From contig JBBQRS010000011.1 in assembly GCA_038214535.1 (NCBI GenBank), positions 1 through 64,000 of the forward strand: a DNA stretch of 64,000 nt, given 5' to 3'. Positions 45,922 to 54,622 of the stretch are shown here, piece by piece. Both the position numbers and the translations under genes were made by a program. Each line of letters opens with the position of its first letter. Position 1 is the first letter of the stretch. The notes beneath the pieces are model-generated. The model was not told the DNA's origin, searched no databases, and worked only from the letters and a program-made list of their open reading frames with translations. This DNA comes from JBBQRS01 sp038214535 (lineage in GTDB: Bacteria > Chloroflexota > Anaerolineae > CG2-30-64-16).

Positions 45922-47337
45922 TTATTGGGCCCTCCCATTAATCCGTTCGTTGACATAATTATGAATGCGGCTGCGACCTTCTCGCACCATCCGTAGTCCA
46001 ACCTGTGTAATTAATTGCACGTCTAGCCAGATTGTCCAGTTGCGAATGTAATGAAGTTCTTCGCGCAGGGCTTCGTCGGAGTCCGTCTGACCAGTGAGCA
46101 ACCACGGACCGACGATGCCCGGTTTCACGCTTTGTAAATTATAACTGACCAGTGGATCAACCGGCGGCTCGGTTGCGAGGCGCGGGCGTGGACCCACCAG
46201 GCTCATCTTGCCGACCAGCACATCGAACAGTTCCGGCAGGCGCGCGAGGTTTGGATGCCCCGGCGTGGCAAACCGATGCAGCGAGAAGATGTCGGCTTGT
46301 TGCCCCAGGGCAGGCGTTGCGGTCAGGGTCACTTTTCGATCGTGCAAGAGTTGCCCCAGCGCGACCAGCAGCAGCACCGGAGAGACCAGCAGCAGGCTGA
46401 AGATGCCCAGCCCATAGTCAAAGACGTTCTTGAGTATGGCGTCCAGTCCCACCAACCGATTCGCGTCCAGGGTCAGGAGCGGCACAAAGCTCTTGCTGGT
46501 CACCCCGACGCCTGATGCGACTAACTCATAGAAGCCCGGCGAGAGCCGGATGGTATAGCCGTTGCGCTGCGCCGCGTGCCCGATCAACTCCTCGAATGTT
46601 TCCCAGGCCACCGCGCCGCTGATCACGACGACTTCACGCGCGCCGGTTGCGCGCACGATGTCGGCAATTGCCGATGGCCGCCCCAGCACTTTGAGTTCGC
46701 CCACCACCGGCGATCCGATGGGCTTGAAATCATCCACGAACCCGACGACTTCCATGCCGGAGGTCGGATTAATCAGCCACTGAGTTGCCACGGCGCTACC
46801 CTGGTCGCTCGCGCCGACGATCAGCGCGCGTTCCGTCAGCCAGCCGTTGCGCCGCAGGCCGTAGCCTACCCGGCGCAGCGCAAAGCGTTCCGCAATCAGG
46901 ATACCGATGGAGAGGCTCAGCGCCAGGAGGATATAGCCACGCGACAACGGCACCGTTTGTCGCCAGAAAAATGAAGCGACGATGATAATCACGACCCCCA
47001 GCACGCTCGCCGTGGCAATGCGTTTGTATTCTTCCACGCCGCCCAGCAAAATATCCCGGTTGTACAGCTTGACAATCCAGAAGGTCAGCAGCCAGATCGG
47101 CACACTGAACAAGGCGAAACGGCGATAGGCTTCAGGATCGTATGATGAAGCGTAGGCCAGGATGCCACTGGTAAACCTCAGCGAATAGGCCAGGGTCAGA
47201 CTGAGCCACGTTGCCAGCGCATCACCGACGAGCATCAGCAGTAACAGGGCAAGCCACTGCCGCTCATAAGTGCTCTTCCCAAACGTGAGCCGAGCGGATA
47301 CTTGCGTGTGATCCAGGGGAATCGTGCGCGTTGCCAT
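45922..47337 (-). CDS. WbaP/WcaJ-type sugar transferase with degenerate catalytic domain
   Basis: 471-aa polyprenyl-phosphate sugar-1-phosphate transferase architecture: N-terminal membrane helices (about 30-165), a Rossmann-like domain (about 165-290) and a C-terminal phosphoglycosyltransferase part. The latter is shortened. Where active enzymes have KFRTM and SLDELPQL, this has FSLHRFATPGHPNLARLPEL, so the catalytic Asp-Glu pair is replaced by Ala-Arg, although MSLVGPRPR is kept. It may be a pseudoenzyme or regulatory subunit; the enzyme at 51976-52617 keeps the pair. Confidence 0.85.
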   Translation of the reverse strand: MATRTIPLDHTQVSARLTFGKSTYERQWLALLLLMLVGDALATWLSLTLAYSLRFTSGILAYASSYDPEAYRRFALFSVPIWLLTFWIVKLYNRDILLGGVEEYKRIATASVLGVVIIIVASFFWRQTVPLSRGYILLALSLSIGILIAERFALRRVGYGLRRNGWLTERALIVGASDQGSAVATQWLINPTSGMEVVGFVDDFKPIGSPVVGELKVLGRPSAIADIVRATGAREVVVISGAVAWETFEELIGHAAQRNGYTIRLSPGFYELVASGVGVTSKSFVPLLTLDANRLVGLDAILKNVFDYGLGIFSLLLVSPVLLLVALGQLLHDRKVTLTATPALGQQADIFSLHRFATPGHPNLARLPELFDVLVGKMSLVGPRPRLATEPPVDPLVSYNLQSVKPGIVGPWLLTGQTDSDEALREELHYIRNWTIWLDVQLITQVGLRMVREGRSRIHNYVNERINGRAQ

Positions 47338-48384
47338 CTAGTTGCCCCCGATCGAAGTTCGTTGCGCCTGTAAACGCAGGCCGGCATTCAAGAGCACGCG
47401 CACCCCATCCGGCTCGAATTCGTACTCGAGACAGCGCAGACCGTGAGCCGTCAATGCGGCTTCCACGGCCGGGGTCGCGTCGTCATCGCAATAGAGCATC
47501 AGAAAGCCGCCGCCGCCGGCCCCCGCGATCTTGCCGCCCAATGCCCCATGCTCACGCGCCAGCGCATACCACGCCTCAATCCTATCATTGGTAACCCCAG
47601 GGGCAAATCTTCGTTCGTGCTGCCACGCTTCATCGAGCATCATCCCGAATTCCCTGATCTGCCCTCTGGTCAACAGCGCGCGCGCCTCGACCGCCAGCTC
47701 GTGCGCCGCGTGCAAGGCTGAAATAACCTCGTCCTTGCCGGCGCGACTGGCGCTCGATTGGCGGGCCAGGATCCGCGCGGAATCGTGCGCCGTGCCGGTG
47801 AACGCCAACACCAGGTTTTGCCTCAAGCGCGCTAAACTCTCCGCTGGGATGTTCAACGGTTCAACCGTTGTGCCTTCACGATCAAACGTGATCCAGTTGA
47901 ACCCGCCATAAGCTGCCGCAAATTGATCTTGCTTGCCGATCGGCTTTTCCATCTTCTCGATCTCAATGTAACAGGCCAATTCTGCGACTTCGCGCCGCGT
48001 CAGGCGTTCGCCGCAAGCCGTGCTGATCGCCTTAACCAGCGCCGCCGTCGCGGCGCTTGAGGACCCCAGCCCCGTCCCTGGCGGCGTCTCCGAGGCCAGG
48101 AACATCGTCAGTCCGTCCTCAATTCCGAAATGCGCCAGTACGGCGCGTGGCAGGCTCAGGTCGCCATCCCACAACAGGGGCCTCCCCCGTGTGTGCCGGT
48201 AAAATGTCTGATAATCCGAGGAGGTGATTTGCAACCCCTTACCCTCATTGACGCTGAGCATCACGTAGACATAACGATTAATCGTCGTGCTCAGCACCGC
48301 GCCGCCGTGTTGCAGATAATAGGCGGGTAAATCGGTCCCGCCGCCGAAAAAGCTGATGCGCACCGGTGCACGCGCGATCAGCAC
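47338..48384 (-). CDS. hddA: GHMP kinase, heptose 7-phosphate kinase-like (HddA)
   Basis: 348-aa GHMP-superfamily kinase. APVRISFFGGGTDLP at the N-terminus and PPGTGLGSSSAATAALV (ATP loop, about 100-116) are typical of D-glycero-alpha-D-manno-heptose 7-phosphate kinases and related fucokinases; GAGGGGFLMLY is the third motif. Together with GmhA it predicts GDP-D-glycero-D-manno-heptose for the EPS. The phosphatase (GmhB) and guanylyltransferase (HddC) are not in the window. The start overlaps the next upstream gene end by 7 nt. Confidence 0.85.
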   Translation of the reverse strand: MLIARAPVRISFFGGGTDLPAYYLQHGGAVLSTTINRYVYVMLSVNEGKGLQITSSDYQTFYRHTRGRPLLWDGDLSLPRAVLAHFGIEDGLTMFLASETPPGTGLGSSSAATAALVKAISTACGERLTRREVAELACYIEIEKMEKPIGKQDQFAAAYGGFNWITFDREGTTVEPLNIPAESLARLRQNLVLAFTGTAHDSARILARQSSASRAGKDEVISALHAAHELAVEARALLTRGQIREFGMMLDEAWQHERRFAPGVTNDRIEAWYALAREHGALGGKIAGAGGGGFLMLYCDDDATPAVEAALTAHGLRCLEYEFEPDGVRVLLNAGLRLQAQRTSIGGN

Positions 48385-49622
48385 GCCATCCGCTCCGGGT
48401 GGGTTGCGCCTTGTCCGCTACCGATGGATAAGCCGAGCCCGATGAAAACCCAGATCAATGGGGCGGATCTGGCCGCCCATAACCCGGCGTCCACCAACCC
48501 ATGCACACCGATAACGATCAAGCCTGTGGTCGCGGCGACGGCAAAACACCACTCGAAGGAGCACCGCGGCGCGCGCCCCGTGCCACGCCAGGCCAGCGCC
48601 AGCGCGCCCGCGAAAAGCGCGATGAACGCCGCCATCCCGAAAATTCCCAGATCCAGCCCCGCCTGTAGATAGAGATTATGTGCGTGCGGGACACCCGCAT
48701 TTGGGCCGGCGATGAAGCTCGGATAGAAGGCGTCCATGACGACGGGAAATGCGGCCAGGCCGATGCCGGTAAACGGCATGTCGCGCAACATAAGCAAACT
48801 GCGCCCCCACAGCTCGAACCGGCCGGCCAGGCTGGCCGTCTGGCCGCCCCCCAACCAGGTCCGGCTCCATAACAACGCGCCGCCCAGACCCGCGCCGGCC
48901 GCGACCAATCCCCAGCGGGCGCGGCTGTTTTTCAGCCAGATAAAGCTCAGCGCCAGAAAACCGGCGGAGACCGCAACCCAACCCCCCCGAGATTGCGTGA
49001 GCAATAAAACTCCGGCCAGCGCGACGACCAGGAGCCACAACGCGACCTTCCAGGGCCAGGCCAACGTCGTTTCAAGGCTCAAGGCTGAGACAAAGAGCAT
49101 CAGCGGCCCAAGCGTCGCTGCGATGACGTTGGGATGAAACGCGCCCACGATCCCGGCGGGGTCACGCGAGATCAATGTAGGCAGGTAATTGTAAAATGGG
49201 AGGTCGAACAACTTGCCGGCAAACCAACCGGTGCCGACCACGGCCAGCGTTGCCGCCGCCGCCGTCAAGAGGACAAGGGCCAGCGCAAAGGCGCGCTGCG
49301 ACCGGCGACCGGTCAGCCCGTGCGCGATGGCCCAGCACAGGGCCAGCCCCCACGCTATGCGAAAGAAAACCGGCCAACTCAAATCTCGAGCCGGCGACGC
49401 CCAGAGGCCGACCCCCAGCCCGGCGATCAACACGACCGTCGCGAGCAGGATGTAGCTTGAAATTCGTGCCGGTTCGCTGCGCCGTGCGGCGATGATTTGG
49501 AGCAGCAGCGCCACCAACAGCGCGGGCATAGTATACAGCCCGGGGATCAGAAACAACGGCCCCAGCGCCGCCGTAATCAATACGTTGTGGCGGGCGACCC
49601 AAGCCAGCGGACCCTCACGCAT
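48378..49622 (-). CDS. O-antigen ligase/polymerase-family membrane protein
   Basis: 414 aa with about 10-11 hydrophobic segments and a Wzy/WaaL-like extracytoplasmic loop in the C-terminal half (GRFELWGRSLLMLRDMPFTGIGLAAF, read as RFELWGRSLLML then FTGIGLAAFP, and HAHNLYLQAGLDLGIFG). Such proteins polymerise or ligate EPS repeat units. The HAHN motif is characteristic. Overlaps neighbours by 7-8 nt on both sides, deep in the operon. Confidence 0.88.
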   Translation of the reverse strand: MREGPLAWVARHNVLITAALGPLFLIPGLYTMPALLVALLLQIIAARRSEPARISSYILLATVVLIAGLGVGLWASPARDLSWPVFFRIAWGLALCWAIAHGLTGRRSQRAFALALVLLTAAAATLAVVGTGWFAGKLFDLPFYNYLPTLISRDPAGIVGAFHPNVIAATLGPLMLFVSALSLETTLAWPWKVALWLLVVALAGVLLLTQSRGGWVAVSAGFLALSFIWLKNSRARWGLVAAGAGLGGALLWSRTWLGGGQTASLAGRFELWGRSLLMLRDMPFTGIGLAAFPVVMDAFYPSFIAGPNAGVPHAHNLYLQAGLDLGIFGMAAFIALFAGALALAWRGTGRAPRCSFEWCFAVAATTGLIVIGVHGLVDAGLWAARSAPLIWVFIGLGLSIGSGQGATHPERMAC

Positions 49623-50838
49623 GGCTGCTTCCTCGCAACGTCGTGGTCTCGCGCTTAAGCCGTGTGGCGACGAGTTGCCACACGGCCTTCAGCCCTAACC
49701 CTGTGATGCGGAGCGGATGCCACAGGCCATAGGCGAGGATGGCCCCTGCATCCGCGCGGCCGTATCGTTTAATCAACCAGCGTTTTCCGGGGAAGAACGC
49801 GCGGAAAGTTCCGGCCAACCGGTCGCGCGGGCGGTCTACCAGCAAGAAATGCAGCACCCTGAGCGCCTGTGGCCCGAGCAACCGGCTCCCCGTGATACAG
49901 CGTTCCGGCGGAGCCAGGCGCTCCACACACCAGGCGATGAGCCATGACGGGCGAAGCTGCGCCATGACGTACGCGGGCGCGGGCGTATCGAGCAGGCGTT
50001 GCGCATAAGCAAGCGTGAAGTAAACCGCGTTGGCGACCTGGCCGGTTCTTGCGCGTCGCGTCACCCGATCCCAATCCAGCGTCAGGCCGTCGGGTAGGTT
50101 GCTTGCGCGGATCAACCGGTCGAGATCCATCAACAACCACATTTCTTCAAACGCGTGATGAATCGCCAGATGTAAACAAAGATAGATTAATGCGTCTTCA
50201 GGCGAAAGCATCAGAAAGGCCGTTTGGCCGCATCGGCAGGGGCCGGCTTCCGCCCAGATATCTTCTGTCCGAAATTGCGCGCTCTGGCTGAACCATTCGA
50301 AGTGCATCAGTTCCCAGTGAAGCTCGATCGGCAGCAGACCGGGGTCCGCTTTGCGCATTTCGAGCTCGCTGCTGATTTCTTCGTGATCATCTTCAACACC
50401 CTTCCAACCCTCCGCGCACAAGGCTGTCGTTGCCCTCACCCGGTTTGCGGCGTCAATCACCAGGTCTACATCGCTCATGGGCCGGCAATCCGGCGTGGGG
50501 TAGAGTGTGTAGCCCAGCGCAAGCCCCTTGAGTACGATGAACCGGATGTCTTGTTGGCCCAGGGCAACCTGGATTTCGGCCAGCGTCCGCTCGGCGCAGA
50601 TGCGTGCCAGTGCGCCCTTGCGCGCGGCGCGATGCAGTCGCACACGTGACTCCGTGGGTAAATGCACGCTTTGGGCGCGCAACGTATGCTCCAGCAGCGG
50701 CGCAAGACGCAATTCGTCCGCCAGAGAGATGAGCGCGTCCCACTGACTCGCACTCCACGTGGGGATTGGCGGCGCGCCCCGAAGCAACGCGGCCAGGCGA
50801 CGCCAGAAGATCAGCCGGTTGTTTTCAGTGTTTGACAA
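49615..50838 (-). CDS. NTP_transf_5-type nucleotidyltransferase-fold protein
   Basis: About 407 aa from TTG 50838 (MSNTENNRLIFWRRLAALL), which overlaps the epimerase stop; ATG 50877 would add 13 residues and a 53-nt overlap. The core FIVLKGLALGYTLYP...RPMSDVDLVI holds the nucleotidyltransferase Asp-x-Asp, then ELHWELMHFEW and a helical C-terminus, matching uncharacterised NTP_transf_5 proteins. These occur in EPS loci and, notably, in paeninodin-type lasso clusters beside HPr-kinase-like genes. Which pathway it serves here is open. Confidence 0.82.
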   Translation of the reverse strand: MSNTENNRLIFWRRLAALLRGAPPIPTWSASQWDALISLADELRLAPLLEHTLRAQSVHLPTESRVRLHRAARKGALARICAERTLAEIQVALGQQDIRFIVLKGLALGYTLYPTPDCRPMSDVDLVIDAANRVRATTALCAEGWKGVEDDHEEISSELEMRKADPGLLPIELHWELMHFEWFSQSAQFRTEDIWAEAGPCRCGQTAFLMLSPEDALIYLCLHLAIHHAFEEMWLLMDLDRLIRASNLPDGLTLDWDRVTRRARTGQVANAVYFTLAYAQRLLDTPAPAYVMAQLRPSWLIAWCVERLAPPERCITGSRLLGPQALRVLHFLLVDRPRDRLAGTFRAFFPGKRWLIKRYGRADAGAILAYGLWHPLRITGLGLKAVWQLVATRLKRETTTLRGSSHA

Positions 50839-51940
50839 CCCGCACGGTCCCCTTATCGGCCATGGCTCGGTCTGCATCTACGGTGTAATCGCGCAGATCT
50901 GGTTGCGTCTGCGCCCAGAGGATGTAGGCTTCGGCGATATCCTGTAGCGTGCCCTCGGGCTTCCAGCCCAGTGCGCGCAGCTTACTGACGTCCGAAAAAA
51001 TATGGCGGGTATCACCAAAGCGATACTTGCCCGGTGCCTGCGGATCGAAACAGCACCCGATCAGGTCACTGATCAGTTGCGCGTACTCGCGCACCGTCAC
51101 CTGCCGCCCGCCGCCGACATTGAACGCTTGATAATCGGCGCGTTCATCTTCAAGCACCAACAAGTTGGCCCGCGCAACGTCATACACTGAGACGTAATCG
51201 CGTAGTTGCTCGCCATCTTCATACAGCACCGGCGACTGCCCGCTCAGCAGGCGCATGGTGAAGATGCGCAGCACGCCCGAATAGGCGTTGCGGAACGATT
51301 GCCGCGGCCCCTGGGTGATGGAGTAACGCATCGCCACTGAAGGGATGCCGTAGCGGCGTCCCAACGTCAGCGCATACAACTCCTGGCACACTTTGGACAC
51401 GGCGTATTGGTTGGCAGCGTTCACGCGCGATTCGTCCGTCCAGCACGGCATCATTGGCGCGGCGCACTCTTTGCAATAAACGTGCCAGTCGCCGGCGCGC
51501 AGTTGCGCTTCTGTCCGTGGCTCGGGGAACTGTTCGCCGTGTTCGGGGCATGCGTACTTACCCTCGCCGTAGGTTGCCTGGCTGCTCGCAATGACCACTT
51601 TACGAATCGGCAGCCTGCCCGCGACGATCCGTTCGTAAAGCACCGCGGTGCCGCCGTCATTGATGAAGGCAAACGTGCTGAAGTCGGGCAGATAGTCCTG
51701 ATAAGCCGCCAGATGGAAGACGGCGTCTACGCCTTCCAGGGCGTGATCCATCATCGCGGGGTCGCGCACGTCACCGTGGATGAACTCGACCTCTTGCGGC
51801 ACATAGCCCGGGATTAGCCCCGGTACATGCACCGGCGGCCTGAGCGCATCCAGAATCCTGACCTCATAACCGCGCGCCAGCAGCAAATCCACCGTGTGAG
51901 AACCGATAAAGCCCGCGCCCCCTGTGACCAATACTTTCAT
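50825..51940 (-). CDS. NAD-dependent sugar epimerase, dTDP-L-rhamnose 4-epimerase-like
   Basis: 371-aa extended SDR. GGAGFIGSH (7-15) binds NAD, YAVSK (about 195) is the catalytic Tyr/Lys. An insertion with Cys/His residues (CPEHGEQF... CKECAAPMMPCW, about 135-170) is characteristic of the branch annotated as dTDP-L-rhamnose 4-epimerase and may bind zinc. Product would be a nucleotide sugar for EPS. Specificity not proven. 35-nt gap from the phosphoglycosyltransferase upstream. Confidence 0.85.
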   Translation of the reverse strand: MKVLVTGGAGFIGSHTVDLLLARGYEVRILDALRPPVHVPGLIPGYVPQEVEFIHGDVRDPAMMDHALEGVDAVFHLAAYQDYLPDFSTFAFINDGGTAVLYERIVAGRLPIRKVVIASSQATYGEGKYACPEHGEQFPEPRTEAQLRAGDWHVYCKECAAPMMPCWTDESRVNAANQYAVSKVCQELYALTLGRRYGIPSVAMRYSITQGPRQSFRNAYSGVLRIFTMRLLSGQSPVLYEDGEQLRDYVSVYDVARANLLVLEDERADYQAFNVGGGRQVTVREYAQLISDLIGCCFDPQAPGKYRFGDTRHIFSDVSKLRALGWKPEGTLQDIAEAYILWAQTQPDLRDYTVDADRAMADKGTVRVVKH

Positions 51941-51975
51941 CGCATTCCTCGCTTTTCACATAACATCATTCGCAT

Positions 51976-52617
51976 TTAGCTTGCTCCTCGACCCGTGCCG
52001 ACGGCGATCACCGTCAAGATCAGGATTTTGAGGTCTAACCACAACGACCAGTTGTCAATATAGTGAAGATCCAGACGGATCCAGTCATCAAAGTTCGCGA
52101 TGTCGTTACGACCGTTGACCTGCCAGAGGCACGTCATGCCGGGCCTCACGCTCAACTTTCGGCGGTGCCATTCCGCAAAAGTAAGCCACTCGGTCTGCAA
52201 TGGCGGTCGGGGACCGACCAGGCTCATGTCCCCCTTCAGGACGCTCCACAGTTGGGGCAGTTCGTCCAGGCTCAACTTGCGCAGCGTGCGTCCCAGCGGC
52301 GTCACGCGCGGGTCGTTCTTCATCTTGAAGGCCGGCCCGGTCATCTCGTTGCGGGCCAGGAGTTTGGCTTTTAGCCGGTCGGCATCGTTAACCATCGTGC
52401 GGAACTTATAGCCCGTAAACGGACGCCCGTCCTGGCCTACGACATTCCAACGATAGAGGATCGGCCGGCTCATGGTGAGCCAGATCGCCGCCCCAATGAT
52501 CATGAAGACCGGGGCCAGGATGATTAGCAGGGTCAAACTGCCTGCGATATCCAGCCCGCGCTTCACGGTCTGCTGCAAGCCGGTGTTGGTTCGGAGAGTT
52601 TCAGTGGTTGCGGCCAT
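51976..52617 (-). CDS. Sugar-1-phosphate transferase (initiating phosphoglycosyltransferase)
   Basis: 213-aa single-domain monotopic PGT that transfers a sugar phosphate onto undecaprenyl phosphate to start repeat-unit assembly. KRGLDIAGSLTLLIILAPVF (membrane re-entrant helix), GYKFRTM, SLDELPQL with the catalytic Asp-Glu and MSLVGPRPP are all intact. Probably the active initiator of this EPS locus. Overlaps the GT2 gene by 17 nt. Confidence 0.93.
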   Translation of the reverse strand: MAATTETLRTNTGLQQTVKRGLDIAGSLTLLIILAPVFMIIGAAIWLTMSRPILYRWNVVGQDGRPFTGYKFRTMVNDADRLKAKLLARNEMTGPAFKMKNDPRVTPLGRTLRKLSLDELPQLWSVLKGDMSLVGPRPPLQTEWLTFAEWHRRKLSVRPGMTCLWQVNGRNDIANFDDWIRLDLHYIDNWSLWLDLKILILTVIAVGTGRGAS

Positions 52618-53608
52618 GGATGGGGAACCTCCGAGCGGACCTCAGTGAATTGATGGCGAGCGCGGCCGCAAGCCGTGCAGCCATCCCGGTATAAAGAATC
52701 CCGTTGGTCACGGGCGAGTAATCATGCGCCATGTTCTTGCGATGGAACTGATAAATTGCTTTGTGCCATTCCAGCACCATGCGTACGCGGCGCTTACGGG
52801 TGCTCGATCCCTTGTGATGGATGACGACGGCGTCTGGGTGATAGACGACCTTCCAGCCATGCCGCTTCGCCTGGAAGCACCAGTCCTCGTCTTCGCAATA
52901 GATAAAGAAACGTTCGTCCAGCAGGCCGATTTCCTGCATACATTCGCGACGAATCATCAGAAATGCCCCGATCACGGCATCCACTTCCGTCAGGGCGTCT
53001 TCCGGCAAGTACCCCATGTAGTACCGGTTGAAGCGGGCGCTATTGGGCCGCAAGGCGCTGAGGCCAATGGTCTTGTAGAGGTAGATTGCCGGAGTCTTGA
53101 ATGAACGGCGACACGGCTTGTCCAACTGCCCGTTTGGCAGCAACACCCGTGGCCCCACAATGCCGACGTCGGGATGCTCATCCAGATATGCCAGCGCCGT
53201 TTCGATTGCGCCCGGATGCAATTCGATATCGGGATTCAACAGCAGGGCATAGCGGCCGCGCGCCTGCCGCAACGCAAGATTATTCGCGCGAGCAAATCCT
53301 AGATTTGCGCCTGCCTCGATCAACGTCACTTGCGGGTAAGCGTCTCGAACTCGCGCCGGGCTGCCGTCGGTCGAGCCGTTATCCACGACGTAGACCTCCG
53401 GCGCAAGGTCACTTGCCGTTGCAAACAGTGAATCGAGCGTCGCAGACAGCAGCGCGCCACCGTTATAGTTCACGATCACCACGGTAAGCGACGGCACTTC
53501 ATCCATCGGACGCGCCCGACTCTCTTCTGGGTTTGTTTCCCAAAAGCCGGTTGATGCCCAGGCGGTCGCGTCGGGCTGGCCTGTCTCGATCACCGCCGTC
53601 TCGATCAT
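52601..53608 (-). CDS. Glycosyltransferase family 2 (rhamnosyltransferase-like)
   Basis: 335 aa. GT-A fold: VVIVNYNGGALL (about 42-53), DNGSTDGSP, LLLNPDIELHPGA (metal DxD equivalent) and EDEDWCFQAKRHGWKV. The WbbL/rhamnosyltransferase-like group is the closest by pattern. ATG overlaps the epimerase stop (ATGA); an internal Met at residue 35 is an alternative start, since the first 34 residues look poorly conserved. Confidence 0.9.
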   Translation of the reverse strand: MIETAVIETGQPDATAWASTGFWETNPEESRARPMDEVPSLTVVIVNYNGGALLSATLDSLFATASDLAPEVYVVDNGSTDGSPARVRDAYPQVTLIEAGANLGFARANNLALRQARGRYALLLNPDIELHPGAIETALAYLDEHPDVGIVGPRVLLPNGQLDKPCRRSFKTPAIYLYKTIGLSALRPNSARFNRYYMGYLPEDALTEVDAVIGAFLMIRRECMQEIGLLDERFFIYCEDEDWCFQAKRHGWKVVYHPDAVVIHHKGSSTRKRRVRMVLEWHKAIYQFHRKNMAHDYSPVTNGILYTGMAARLAAALAINSLRSARRFPIHGRNH

Positions 53609-54588
53609 TGCCTCATTGCCCAGACCGCAGGCACGACGAAGACGCGTTGTTGGCCGATAGCCTGTGTTCGCGCCCAGGCCGCCAATGTCGCCAGGGTCTC
53701 GGTCATGTCGCGCTTTACGCGCTCGCCGAAGACGGCTTCCAGTTTCTCTTGAGAAATCCGCAGGGCGCGGCGTTCATTCGGATCGGGCGTGCTCGTCATG
53801 CGCGCCTCAACGCCAACCGCTTGCGCCACAGCCGCTGCCAGTTCCCACTCGCTGCACGTGTGATCGGCGCCGATGTTGAAGAGTTGATTGCGTGCGTCGG
53901 CGATTTCGGGCGCCTCGGCTATCAGCGTCGCCACATTCCGCACGTCGGCAAACGACACGCTCTGCGCCCCATTATCAGCCAGTGTCATCGGTAGTCTTAA
54001 CAGCGCCTGCGTCATGAATCTCCCGACCGGATGATCTTGCGCATCCTCCAGGCGTTGCCGCGCCCCGCAAACGTGATGCAGGCGAAAGATCACATGATCC
54101 AGGCCAAACATCTTCTGCGTCAGATCGAGTTCCTGTTCAACTGCCAGCTTGGCGATGCTGTAGGAGTCTTCGGGGTGAGGCGGCGTGGTCTCTTCCCGCA
54201 CGAGACCGGCAGTGCTGCGGCCATAGACCGTTGTGGAGGACGCGAAAACCAGACACTTGACGTCGGTTTGGATGCAAGCGCTAATGAGATTGAGACTGCC
54301 CAACAGGTTTTCGGCGTAGTTGAGATAGCGTGCATGGTGCAGGGCGCTATTGGTGGGCGAGGCGGCAAGGTGGTAGACATAATCGAAAGAGTCGCGCGCC
54401 AGCACATCCATGATGCGTCCATATTCGCAGATATCTTCGATCACCAGGCGCGCGCTGGGCGGCACGTGATCCACCGATCCACCGGTCAGGTTGTCCAGCA
54501 CGACCACGCGATGCCCGCGCTGCAACAGCGCTTCGGCCAGGTGAGAGCCGATAAATCCCGCGCCGCCCGTGACCAGAACCTTGCTCAT
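53605..54588 (-). CDS. NAD-dependent epimerase/dehydratase
   Basis: 327-aa extended SDR with GGAGFIGSHLAE (7-18), DNLTGGS, SSTTVYGRS and the catalytic YSIAK (about 148). UDP-glucose 4-epimerase/GDP-mannose dehydratase-like; exact substrate not determinable. Provides a nucleotide sugar for the EPS genes around it. Confidence 0.88.
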   Translation of the reverse strand: MSKVLVTGGAGFIGSHLAEALLQRGHRVVVLDNLTGGSVDHVPPSARLVIEDICEYGRIMDVLARDSFDYVYHLAASPTNSALHHARYLNYAENLLGSLNLISACIQTDVKCLVFASSTTVYGRSTAGLVREETTPPHPEDSYSIAKLAVEQELDLTQKMFGLDHVIFRLHHVCGARQRLEDAQDHPVGRFMTQALLRLPMTLADNGAQSVSFADVRNVATLIAEAPEIADARNQLFNIGADHTCSEWELAAAVAQAVGVEARMTSTPDPNERRALRISQEKLEAVFGERVKRDMTETLATLAAWARTQAIGQQRVFVVPAVWAMRQ

Positions 54589-54622
54589 GTGATCTCCGTA
54601 TAAAAAGCGGTCTGTGTGCCGG

